NCBI GenBank assembly: GCA_007127425.1
Contig: SKZJ01000114.1
Coordinates: 1 to 13,387, forward strand
DNA length: 13,387 bases
Direction: 5' to 3'
Origin: Wenzhouxiangella sp.
Lineage (GTDB): Bacteria; Pseudomonadota; Gammaproteobacteria; Xanthomonadales; Wenzhouxiangellaceae
Shown in pieces: positions 7,794 through 13,387 of this stretch (within the stretch, counting starts at the first letter, position 1; every line of letters begins with the position of its first letter). The notes beneath the pieces were generated by a model. The model saw only the letters and a program-made list of their open reading frames with translations, was not told the origin of the DNA and made no database searches. A program made the position numbers and the translations under genes.

Positions 7794-8003
7794 CTAGCGC
7801 TTGCCGCCGAACAGGGTCAGCAACAGGCCGACGATGGCGGCTGCCGCCCCGCCGATCAGGTACCAGGTGGTTTCATCGGTGTAGCGACCGGTGAAGGTTT
7901 CGTGCACTTCCTCGGTCAGGGTATCAGTAGCCTGGAAGCCGAAGAACAGCAGGCCGAGGCCGATGACGAGCAGGGCGATTCCAATAATACGCTTGGTGCT
8001 CAT
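7794..8003 (-). CDS. Small DUF3185-family membrane protein
   Basis: This is a 69-residue protein with two hydrophobic helices (about 5-24 and 48-65) joined by an acidic, polar loop (DTLTEEVHETFTGRYTDET) and ending GGKR. The pattern of an MSTKRIIGIALLVIG-like start, a TFTGR..D.T.WYLIGG centre and an FGG[KR]R end is what I recall for DUF3185, a family of unknown function common in Gammaproteobacteria. The ATG at 8003 has GGGAG six bases upstream (8010-8014). The open frame continues upstream without a stop, but that part would read through a structured intergenic region into mutM and is not credible. A promoter candidate and an 80-base hairpin lie directly upstream. A role in the membrane is likely; nothing more can be said. 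Confidence 0.9.
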   Translation of the reverse strand: MSTKRIIGIALLVIGLGLLFFGFQATDTLTEEVHETFTGRYTDETTWYLIGGAAAAIVGLLLTLFGGKR

Positions 8004-8030
8004 GAGAGGCTCCCTATTGGGTGTAGGTTG

Positions 8031-8059
8031 AGCATAGCGCCACGCAACAGCGATGTATA
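8031..8059 (-). promoter_or_regulatory. Candidate sigma70 promoter for the DUF3185 gene
   Basis: On the minus strand, -35 TATACA (8059-8054) and -10 TATGCT (8036-8031) are separated by 17 bases, each matching four of six consensus bases. Transcription would start near 8024, leaving a leader of about 20 bases containing GGGAG. The large hairpin 8062-8141 ends only 2 bases beyond the -35 box. Confidence 0.4.
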
Positions 8060-8061
8060 GG

Positions 8062-8141
8062 GGGGCGCGGAACGGTGCGTGGTCGGGCTCATGCGAAACC
8101 CGCGGTTTCGAAATCGCTCGACAACGCACCCACCGCGCCCC
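8062..8141. repeat. 80-base imperfect inverted repeat (long multi-segment hairpin) between mutM and the DUF3185 gene
   Basis: Four nested paired segments share one axis: 8062-8070 with 8133-8141 (9 bp, GGGGCGCGG); 8074-8080 with 8124-8130 (7 bp, GGTGCGT); 8082-8088 with 8116-8122 (7 bp including one G-T pair); and 8094-8100 with 8104-8110 (7 bp, CGAAACC, loop CGC). This gives 30 base pairs in 80 bases, interrupted by small internal loops. There is no open frame and no T-tract on either side. It could be a structured RNA segment, a REP/MITE-like element, or a processing hairpin in a mutM read-through transcript. Confidence 0.75.
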
Positions 8142-8159
8142 GAAAGGTAGAAAGTTTTG

Positions 8160-8213
8160 GAACGACCGGTTCGCGGTTAGGGGATGGGCTAACCGCTCTG
8201 CCCCAGGTCGTTC
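8160..8213. repeat. Two-tier hairpin at the 3' end of mutM, possible terminator or RNA structure
   Basis: The outer stem is 8160-8167 (GAACGACC) with 8206-8213, and the inner stem is 8173-8180 (GCGGTTAG) with 8189-8196, both perfect 8-bp helices. The inner loop is GGGATGGG; its TGGG (8185-8188) could also pair with CCCA (8202-8205), allowing a pseudoknot. The outer arm overlaps the mutM stop codon (8214-8212). The mutM-sense strand continues with CAAAAC and has no U-tract, so it is not a standard terminator. Confidence 0.65.
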
Positions 8214-9024
8214 AAGTCTGGCAAGCAGGACAGTAGAAAGTGCTGCGCTGGCCGATGATCTTGCGACGCACGGGGTTGCCGCAGCCGTGGCATGGTTCGC
8301 CCTCGCGGCCATAGACCTTGAGCGACTGGCCGAAGTAGCCCGGCGTGCCGTCGCCGACGGTGAAGTCTCTCAGGGAAGTGCCGCCGACTTCGATGGCCGC
8401 GCCCAACGTGGCCTTGATGGTTTGAGCCAGTCGGTGATAGCGCGCGCGACTGATGCGACCGGCCGGGCGCGTCGGATGAATGGCGGCATCGAACAGCGCT
8501 TCGGAGGCATAGATGTTGCCCACGCCGACGACGATGCGCGAATCCATGATGAAGCTCTTGACCGGGGCTTTTCGCCCGCGCGATTGCTGCCACAGATCAT
8601 CACCGTCGAATTCATCGCCGAGCGGCTCCGGCCCCAAACCGGCCAGCCGCGGATGCTTGAGCGGGTCGCCGGCACAGTAGAGCAAGGCGCCAAAGCGGCG
8701 CGGGTCGGTGTAGCGAATCAGGTGCCCGCCTTCGATCTGGAGATCGACATGGTCGTGTGGCCGCGGCTCAGGGGCATCCGTCCAGCCGCGAAACGAGCCC
8801 GACATCCCCAGGTGCCACAACAGGCAGGCATGGTCCAGGCGCCAGATCAGCCACTTCGCGCGCCGTTCCAGCGCATGGACCCGCTCGCCGGCCAGGCCGT
8901 CGACCTCGAGCGGCACCGGCCAGCGCAGCGCACGCTGGCGCACGGTGATGGCGGCAATACGCCGCCCTTCGACCAGCGGCGCCAGTCCGCGGCGGGTGGT
9001 TTCGACCTCAGGTAACTCGGGCAT
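8212..9024 (-). CDS. mutM: Formamidopyrimidine-DNA glycosylase (Fpg/MutM)
   Basis: This 270-residue bifunctional glycosylase/AP lyase removes 8-oxoguanine and formamidopyrimidines from oxidised DNA. All hallmarks are present: N-terminal PELPEVE with catalytic Pro2 and Glu3 (after Met removal these are Pro1 and Glu2); Lys57 in RRAKWL; the void-filling Met74 (HLGMSGS) and Arg110-Phe111 (DPRRFG); the H2TH segment with Asn170 (VGVGNIYASE); Arg260; and a C-terminal zinc finger with Cys245, Cys248, Cys265 and Cys268. Length matches the E. coli protein (269). The start is fixed by the PELPE motif. The leader directly before ATG is pyrimidine-rich with no Shine-Dalgarno, which is unusual. The gene is divergent from the macro-domain gene and on the same strand as the DUF3185 gene 208 bases downstream. 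Confidence 0.98.
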   Translation of the reverse strand: MPELPEVETTRRGLAPLVEGRRIAAITVRQRALRWPVPLEVDGLAGERVHALERRAKWLIWRLDHACLLWHLGMSGSFRGWTDAPEPRPHDHVDLQIEGGHLIRYTDPRRFGALLYCAGDPLKHPRLAGLGPEPLGDEFDGDDLWQQSRGRKAPVKSFIMDSRIVVGVGNIYASEALFDAAIHPTRPAGRISRARYHRLAQTIKATLGAAIEVGGTSLRDFTVGDGTPGYFGQSLKVYGREGEPCHGCGNPVRRKIIGQRSTFYCPACQT

Positions 9025-9033
9025 GGCGCGGAA

Positions 9034-9068
9034 GAAAGGTAAAAGGTAAAAGGTGAAAGGTAAAAGGG
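9034..9068 (+). repeat. Five tandem copies of a purine heptamer (RAAAGGT)
   Basis: Units at 9034, 9041, 9048, 9055 and 9062 read GAAAGGT, AAAAGGT, AAAAGGT, GAAAGGT and AAAAGGG. The array begins 10 bases upstream of the mutM ATG and faces a related inverted array at 9159-9186. Confidence 0.9.
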
Positions 9069-9158
9069 AAGAGCCTATTCTTTCAGGTCATGGTTTAATC
9101 TTCCATGAGCAGTACCCTGACCTGGACTTTGTGGTCATGATAAAGAAACGAGCGAAGT

Positions 9159-9186
9159 TCCTTTCACCTTTCACCTCTTACCTCTC
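9159..9186 (-). repeat. Inverted partner of the heptamer array
   Basis: On the minus strand this reads as four heptamers of the same kind (GAGAGGT, AAGAGGT, GAAAGGT, GAAAGGA). Segment 9160-9186 pairs with 9034-9060 over 27 positions: 24 Watson-Crick pairs and 3 A-C mismatches in the plus strand, which become G-U pairs in a minus-strand RNA. The 99-base interval holds a further inverted repeat, CAGGTCA (9084-9090) with TGACCTG (9118-9124). Confidence 0.8.
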
Positions 9187-9214
9187 CCCGAGAAGTCGGC
9201 GAGGGATGATTCGT

Positions 9215-9220
9215 TAGAAT
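9215..9220 (+). promoter_or_regulatory. Candidate -10 box (TAGAAT) for the macro-domain gene
   Basis: TAGAAT matches five of six -10 bases and would start transcription near 9227, giving a leader of about 27 bases. The -35 region (GAAGTC, 9192-9197) is poor. Confidence 0.3.
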
Positions 9221-9253
9221 GGCCGCAGACTTGCCGATTTCTGGAGCTGCTCC

Positions 9254-9748
9254 ATGCCCATCGAACTCGTCACCGGCGACATCACCGATCAATCCGACCT
9301 CGATGCCGTGGTCAACGCGGCCAACGCGCAGTTGATGCCCGGCGGCGGGGTAGCCGGGGCGATTCATCGTGCGGCCGGGTCGGAGCTGGCCGAGGCCTGC
9401 CAGCCGTTAGCCCCGATCGAGCCCGGCCAGGCGGTGATCACGCCCGCATTCAATCTGCCCAACGACTGGGTCATCCACGTGCTCGGTCCGCGATACGGCA
9501 TCGATGAACCCGCCGACCGTCTGCTGGCCGACGCCTATACCAATGCCCTCAGGTTGTGTCGCAAGAAATCGCTGAAATCGGTCGGCTTCCCGGCCATTTC
9601 CGCCGGTGCCTTCGGCTACCCGCTCAAAGAGGCGGCGGAGATCGCCCTGCGTACCGTGCGCGAATCGGCTCCCGACGATCTGCAGGTGCGCTTCGTGCTG
9701 TTCGACGAGAAGACCCTGGGGGTATTTCGGGAAATTTGCGGGGAGTAA
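9254..9748 (+). CDS. Macro-domain protein (ADP-ribose binding / O-acetyl-ADP-ribose deacetylase type)
   Basis: This 164-residue protein is a single macro domain. It shows the GDIT motif (8-11), the ADP-ribose-binding NAAN (Asn21, Asn24), a glycine-rich loop GGGVAGAIHRAAG (30-42), and the phosphate-binding SAGAFGYP (116-123). Family members bind ADP-ribose and many release it from proteins or from O-acetyl-ADP-ribose. In YmdB/MacroD hydrolases the loop reads GGGVDGAIH with a catalytic Asp; here that position is Ala34, as in the Af1521-like group, so activity should be checked before calling it a deacetylase. It is predicted cytoplasmic. GGAG lies about 7 bases before ATG 9254. It is divergent from mutM. 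Its stop codon (9746-9748) lies inside the A-tract that forms the U-tract of the convergent S9 peptidase terminator. Confidence 0.93.
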   Translation: MPIELVTGDITDQSDLDAVVNAANAQLMPGGGVAGAIHRAAGSELAEACQPLAPIEPGQAVITPAFNLPNDWVIHVLGPRYGIDEPADRLLADAYTNALRLCRKKSLKSVGFPAISAGAFGYPLKEAAEIALRTVRESAPDDLQVRFVLFDEKTLGVFREICGE

Positions 9749-9779
9749 AAAAACGGGCCCCGGCCGAAGCCGGGGCCCG
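9747..9779 (-). terminator. Strong intrinsic terminator of the large S9 peptidase gene
   Basis: On the minus strand an 11-bp perfect stem (arms 9769-9779 and 9754-9764, CGGGCCCCGGC) is capped by a UUCG loop closed by C-G and followed by seven T residues (9753-9747). It lies 17 bases after the S9 peptidase stop. On the plus strand there is no T-tract, so it is directional, although the hairpin may also protect the macro-gene mRNA end. Confidence 0.92.
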
Positions 9780-9796
9780 GGTTCTGCCAGCGCCGG

Positions 9797-12547
9797 TTAC
9801 TCGGTCGCCGTCAATTCCGTAGTGAATGCCGCGCCGCCCATTTGCGGCGGCAGTTGTCCTTCGATCCGAACGATCTGCCAGGGCGAATCGGCATGGACCC
9901 AGAGTACTTGATCGCCGCCTTCGTCGTCCAGCGCGGACAATTCGACGCGCCAGGCATCGAAAGTGCCCGCATCCACTTCCACCGATTCCCGTCCGGTGAC
10001 TGCCAGGCTGAAGTGGCGCACCCGTTGCTGCATGCCGATCTCGGCAAAGCGGATCGGTGTGCGGTAGCCCTCGGCCAGCGGCAGCGCAGTCAATACCAGC
10101 TCCAGGGCGGCCTCACCCCCGTAGATCGGGGCCTCGAGCTCGATCTCGATCGGGATCTGCTGGGTGCCGGCATCGATCTGTCCACTGACTTCGCGGCTGC
10201 CGAAATCCACGCTGATGGTCGCCGGGCCCTGCTCGGCGCGACGCTTGATCGGGCGGAGCGTGCCGGCGTCGACCACGTGGCGATCCGTCGCCTCGCCCAT
10301 CGGGGAACTCGACTTTGAAGTGACCTCGATGACCGCGCGCCCGTCGAGTTCGCTGCGTGCGATCTCGCGCGTACCCGGCATTTCGATATCGTTGCCCTGG
10401 ATGGACAGGCGCGTGACGTATTCGAAGCGACCGGGCTTTACGCGATCGGCGTCGACCGAAGGCAGTGGACGCGTGCGGGCGGCGGCCAGCTCATCGGCCA
10501 GGTCGGGCAACTCGACGCCTGCGACATCGACCGTGATATCGGTCAGCCGCTGCGCGATGGGCTCTTCCATGCTGTCCTGGTAACGCCCGCCGAGATGCGA
10601 GCCGAGAAAATTCTCCGTGCGGGCATACATGGCCAGGCGGTTGTCCCGGCCGCGGAAGCCGTGCCCCTCATCGGGGGCGACGATGTATTCCACCGGCAAT
10701 TCGCGCTCACGCATGGCAACCACAATCTGGTCGGCTTCGGCCTGACGCACGCGCGGGTCGTTGGCCCCGTGAATGACCAGCAGCGGCCGGGCGATGTTGT
10801 CGACGTGATTGATCGGCGACTGGCGTTCGAGCTGGGCGCGACCTTCTTCGGTATCGGGGTCACCCATACGGCGCACGAACATCTCGCGGATCGGGCCCCA
10901 GTAGGGCGGAATGGAATTGATCAGCGTGATCAGGTTGGATACGCCGACGATATTGACCCCGCAGGCGTAGAGATCGGGCGTGAACACCATGCCGGCGAGC
11001 GTCGCGTAACCGCCGTAGGAACCGCCCATGATGCAGACCCGGTCAGGATCGGCGATGCCCTGCTCGATGAGATGCTTGACGCCATCGGTGATGTCGTCCT
11101 GCATGGCATCGCCCCACTCATTGTTGCCGGCGTTGAGAAAGGTCTTGCCGAAGCCGGCCGAGCCGCGAAAGTTGGGTTGCAGCACGGCGTAGCCGCGGTT
11201 GGCCAGGAACTGCACGGTTGAGCGGTAGCCCCAGGTATCGCGGGCCCACGGTCCGCCGTGAATCAGCGCCACCACGGCCAGGTTTTCCGGATCGACGCCG
11301 CGCGGAACGGTCAGGTAGGCGGGAATCTCGAGCCCGTCGCGGGCGGTGTAGCGGATCGGCTGCATCTGTGCCATCTGCCCCGAATCGATTTCGGGGCGGG
11401 TGCGGTAGAGCTTTTCGACTTCACGGGCTTCGCGGTCGAACAGGTAGACGGTGCCGGGGTCGACGTCGCGCGAGAGGCTGACCAGGGCCAGGCCCTCGTC
11501 AACGGTCATGGAGCTGATGCTGATCTCGCCTTCGGGCAGGGCCTCGCGCAGGAATTCGAGGTCGGCAGCGAAGTCCTCGTCGTGCGGATAGATGCGCGGG
11601 CGGTCGCCGACGTAGACGGTGGCCAGCAATTCATCGGTGGCCGGCGAGAAAACGGCGCCGCCGAAATCGACCTCTCCTTCCGGGTCGCGCTCGAACAGTT
11701 CCATCTCACCGCTGGCCAGGTCCATGATGTAGAGGCCGGTCAGGTCCACGTCCTCGCCCTTGTTGGACTGGAACCAGACGCGGTCGCCGTCGGGGTGAAA
11801 GTTCATCGGCCCGCAGGTTTCCTGCCAGGAGCACTCGAAGACCACTTCGCCGAGCTGGCCGTTGTTCACGTGCAGCACCTCCGTGCCGCCTTCGCCGGTC
11901 TGGCGCATGGCGAGGCGCACATTGCCCTCGAGGTCGGCCGTCCAGCCGGCAACGTTGTCGTGGTTCTCGATCAACAGCTCGCGTTCACCGGTCGAAATCG
12001 AGACGGCATAAACGTCGTGCAGGGCCGGGTCGCGGTCATTGAGCCCGACCAGGATGCGGTCGGGGGTGGTGCGCGGCAGTGCATAGATCATGGCGCGCAC
12101 GCCGTCGACGTCGGTCAGGTTGCGCGCCGGCGGCACGCCGGCATCGTCTTCAGGGTCGGCAGTCACATCCACCGCCCAGACATGAAAGTTCTCGTCGCCG
12201 CCCCGGTCCTGCACGTACAGCACGTGGCCCGAATCACGGCTCCAGAAATAGCCCGGCACCGGCCGGTCGTCGGCGGTCAACGGTCGGGCATCGTCGAACG
12301 ACTCGCCCTTGCGCTTGATCCAGATGTTGCGCACATCGTCATAGGGCCGCATGAAAGTGACAAAGCGCCCATCCGGAGACAGCTGGGCGCCGGAAATCTC
12401 CGGGTCGCCGAAAAACAGATCGCGCTCGAGCAGTTCGGGCAACTCGTCGAGGTAGGGCAGCGCTTCGACCCGTTCGGCGAGAACGCCGCTGGACAGGAAG
12501 AGCGTGGCCAATGCGGCCAACAGGAGGGGGCGGACTTTCTTGTTCAT
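9797..12547 (-). CDS. Exported S9 family peptidase with C-terminal DUF3108-like domain
   Basis: This 916-residue protein has a signal peptide (MNKKVRP then hydrophobic 8-23, probable cleavage after VLA near residue 24). Residues about 45-390 look like a WD/beta-propeller (repeated SPDGR, HPDGD, SPATDE segments). Residues about 400-655 are the prolyl-oligopeptidase catalytic domain with Ser510 (GGSYGGYA), Asp597 (GANDPRV) and His629 (DEGHGF). S9 family enzymes usually end here. This one continues for about 260 residues: a linker (about 655-705), then a beta-rich segment (about 705-912) resembling DUF3108-type periplasmic domains ([15 protein letters not shown], 855-869). The likely role is cleavage of oligopeptides in the periplasm or outside the cell; the extra domain may aid binding or localisation. 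GAGGAAAA lies just before ATG 12547. The gene is transcribed alone and ends at a strong terminator. Confidence 0.93.
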   Translation of the reverse strand: MNKKVRPLLLAALATLFLSSGVLAERVEALPYLDELPELLERDLFFGDPEISGAQLSPDGRFVTFMRPYDDVRNIWIKRKGESFDDARPLTADDRPVPGYFWSRDSGHVLYVQDRGGDENFHVWAVDVTADPEDDAGVPPARNLTDVDGVRAMIYALPRTTPDRILVGLNDRDPALHDVYAVSISTGERELLIENHDNVAGWTADLEGNVRLAMRQTGEGGTEVLHVNNGQLGEVVFECSWQETCGPMNFHPDGDRVWFQSNKGEDVDLTGLYIMDLASGEMELFERDPEGEVDFGGAVFSPATDELLATVYVGDRPRIYPHDEDFAADLEFLREALPEGEISISSMTVDEGLALVSLSRDVDPGTVYLFDREAREVEKLYRTRPEIDSGQMAQMQPIRYTARDGLEIPAYLTVPRGVDPENLAVVALIHGGPWARDTWGYRSTVQFLANRGYAVLQPNFRGSAGFGKTFLNAGNNEWGDAMQDDITDGVKHLIEQGIADPDRVCIMGGSYGGYATLAGMVFTPDLYACGVNIVGVSNLITLINSIPPYWGPIREMFVRRMGDPDTEEGRAQLERQSPINHVDNIARPLLVIHGANDPRVRQAEADQIVVAMRERELPVEYIVAPDEGHGFRGRDNRLAMYARTENFLGSHLGGRYQDSMEEPIAQRLTDITVDVAGVELPDLADELAAARTRPLPSVDADRVKPGRFEYVTRLSIQGNDIEMPGTREIARSELDGRAVIEVTSKSSSPMGEATDRHVVDAGTLRPIKRRAEQGPATISVDFGSREVSGQIDAGTQQIPIEIELEAPIYGGEAALELVLTALPLAEGYRTPIRFAEIGMQQRVRHFSLAVTGRESVEVDAGTFDAWRVELSALDDEGGDQVLWVHADSPWQIVRIEGQLPPQMGGAAFTTELTATE

Positions 12548-12563
12548 GATTTTTCCTCGCAGC

Positions 12564-12591
12564 AGGATATGCGTGACAGGTTCAAGGTCAA
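12564..12591 (-). promoter_or_regulatory. Candidate sigma70 promoter for the S9 peptidase gene
   Basis: On the minus strand, TTGACC (12591-12586, five of six) and TATCCT (12569-12564, four of six) are 16 bases apart. The predicted start near 12557 would leave only about 10 leader bases and place the GAGGAA site at the very 5' end, so a promoter further upstream is possible. The segment 12612-12625 holds an inverted repeat, AACGCC-TG-GGCGTT. Confidence 0.35.
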
Positions 12592-12732
12592 AGCTTGATC
12601 CGTATCACTCTAACGCCTGGGCGTTTCCAGCGAAATAGCCCAGACGTCATGATCGAGCCGATGATTCAGTGAGCGATTCGAACCGGTTGGGCATACACTG
12701 ACCGTTTGCAGGACCCGACAGGAGTTGATCCC

Positions 12733-13284
12733 ATGCCCAGTGCCCTGATTCCACTTGCGCCCGGTTGCGAGGAACTTGAAGCGGTGACGCTGATCGACCT
12801 GCTGCGGCGCGCCGATTTCGATGTCGTCACGGCCGGCCTGGTCGAGGGACCGATCACGGCCAGCCGTCGTACCGCGCTGGTGCCCGACGTATTACTGGTC
12901 GACATGGTCGACCAGGATTTCGACCTGATCGCCCTGCCCGGCGGGCAACCCGGTGCCACACACCTGGCCGAAAGCGGCATTCTAGAGCGCATGCTCGCTC
13001 GCCAACATGAGCGCGGCGGCTGGATAGGCGCGATCTGTGCTGCACCGCGGGTGCTCGCTGCCCATGGCCTGCTGGCCGGTCGGCGGGCGACGACCTTCCC
13101 CGGCACGCTCGACGAATTCGAAGACGGCACGTTCGAGTTGGTCGACGAGCCGGTTGTCGTCGACGGTCACATCGTCACCTCGCGCGGGCCGGGCACGGCC
13201 ATGGATTTCGCCCTGAAGTTGATCGAGTGCTGCGCCGGGCCGGAACGCAGGACCGCGGTCGAGGGACCCTTGCAGCGACCGTGA
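12733..13284 (+). CDS. yajL: DJ-1/PfpI family protein, YajL-like
   Basis: Read from ATG 12733 this is 183 residues, the usual length for DJ-1/YajL. An in-frame TTG at 12706 would add nine residues, but AGGAG (12720-12724) sits properly only before ATG 12733. The opening SALIPLAPGCEELEAVTLIDLLRR follows E. coli YajL nearly position by position. The nucleophile is Cys102 in GAICAAPRVLAAHG, corresponding to Cys106 of human DJ-1, and Glu16 matches its partner Glu18. SRGPGTAMDFALKLIE (150-165) is the conserved C-terminal helix region. Members protect against oxidative and carbonyl stress; chaperone and deglycase activities have been proposed, the latter disputed. It is cytoplasmic. It is divergent from the S9 peptidase and convergent with a cytochrome gene, 4 bases between stop codons. 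Confidence 0.9.
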   Translation: MPSALIPLAPGCEELEAVTLIDLLRRADFDVVTAGLVEGPITASRRTALVPDVLLVDMVDQDFDLIALPGGQPGATHLAESGILERMLARQHERGGWIGAICAAPRVLAAHGLLAGRRATTFPGTLDEFEDGTFELVDEPVVVDGHIVTSRGPGTAMDFALKLIECCAGPERRTAVEGPLQRP

Positions 13285-13288
13285 CGAC

Positions 13289-13387
13289 TTATTTCTCGTG
13301 CGGCTTGAACGACTGCATGTAAGGGTTGTGCCTGTTGCGCTGGATGTGGATGAACTCGTAGCCGGTGGCGCCGTGGCAGGCATTGCA
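13289..13387 (-). CDS. c-type cytochrome, C-terminal fragment with a CXXCH haem site (5' end outside window)
   Basis: Reading the minus strand inward from the window edge gives 32 residues and a TAA at 13291-13289. The first five residues are CNACH, a covalent haem c attachment motif, followed by GATGYEFIHIQRNRHNPYM and SFKPHEK. Because the haem site lies only 27 residues from the C-terminus, this is not the single N-terminal site of a class I cytochrome. A multihaem protein whose last haem this is, or a class II-like arrangement, is more likely. Met24 or one of the His residues could be an axial ligand. It is convergent with the yajL-like gene at 4 bases. The fragment is too short to name the family, and no start is visible. 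Confidence 0.75.
   Translation of the reverse strand, partial: CNACHGATGYEFIHIQRNRHNPYMQSFKPHEK

Noticed and set aside
8203..8220. tRNA T-arm-like string (GTTCAAGTC) at the mutM 3' end
   Set aside because: The flanking bases do not form a T-stem, no acceptor, D or anticodon arm is present, and the bases encode the end of the MutM zinc finger.
8004..8312. N-terminal extension of the DUF3185 protein to a start inside mutM
   Set aside because: The extension reads through two hairpins, resembles no protein, and ATG 8003 has a good ribosome site and the family's normal N-terminus.
9034..9186. Heptamer arrays considered as a CRISPR array
   Set aside because: Units are 7 bases with no spacers, so they are simple tandem repeats.
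11258..12598. A 446-codon plus-strand open frame opposite the large S9 peptidase
   Set aside because: It mirrors codon structure of a high-GC gene, has no recognisable domain, and the minus-strand frame has a signal peptide and complete catalytic triad.
12681..12688. AACCGGTT palindrome upstream of the yajL-like gene as an operator
   Set aside because: An 8-base palindrome is expected by chance at this GC content and has no second copy nearby.

Overview
The window is GC-rich, densely packed bacterial chromosome, most likely from a gammaproteobacterium. Its MutM aligns closely with the E. coli type as I remember it. The CYTH protein resembles the short Nitrosomonas-type form, and there is a DUF3185 protein and a YajL/DJ-1 protein. 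A Chromatiales- or Wenzhouxiangella-like host would fit, but that is only an impression. I see no insertion sequence, integrase, CRISPR array, rRNA or tRNA gene. No gene-free stretch exceeds 300 bases.

Layout. 1-527 (+) is the C-terminal end of an S9 serine peptidase, closed by a hairpin and followed by a short CYTH phosphatase (587-1051, +). Convergent to these is a two-gene minus-strand unit: a transsulfuration-type PLP enzyme (4000-2846) followed 2 bases later by a Na/Pi-cotransporter-family protein (2843-1068). Next is a second minus-strand unit: a DsbD/ScsB-type membrane thiol reductase (6826-4766) and an exported redoxin (4707-4096), which together look like a cell-envelope reductive relay. 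Divergent from it is an exported dienelactone-hydrolase-family enzyme (6953-7774, +). Convergent to that is a small DUF3185 membrane protein (8003-7794, -). Then come mutM (9024-8212, -), a divergent macro-domain protein (9254-9748, +), and a large exported S9 peptidase with an extra C-terminal domain (12547-9797, -) ending at a textbook UUCG terminator. The window closes with a DJ-1/YajL protein (12733-13284, +) and the last 32 residues of a c-type cytochrome (13387-13289, -) that carry a CXXCH haem site.

How the genes relate. Most are housekeeping or stress-related: oxidised-DNA repair (mutM), ADP-ribose metabolism (macro domain), envelope thiol reduction (DsbD-like plus redoxin), oxidative or carbonyl stress (DJ-1), and peptide scavenging (two S9 peptidases). 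No single pathway links them all.

The least ordinary parts are non-coding. Between mutM and the DUF3185 gene lie two elaborate imperfect hairpins (8062-8141 and 8160-8213). Upstream of mutM a heptamer repeat array (9034-9068) faces an inverted copy (9159-9186); in a minus-strand transcript the two would pair over 27 continuous base pairs, ending just before the mutM start codon. Among the proteins, the S9 peptidase with a DUF3108-like C-terminal domain and the macro domain lacking the usual catalytic Asp deserve a second look.
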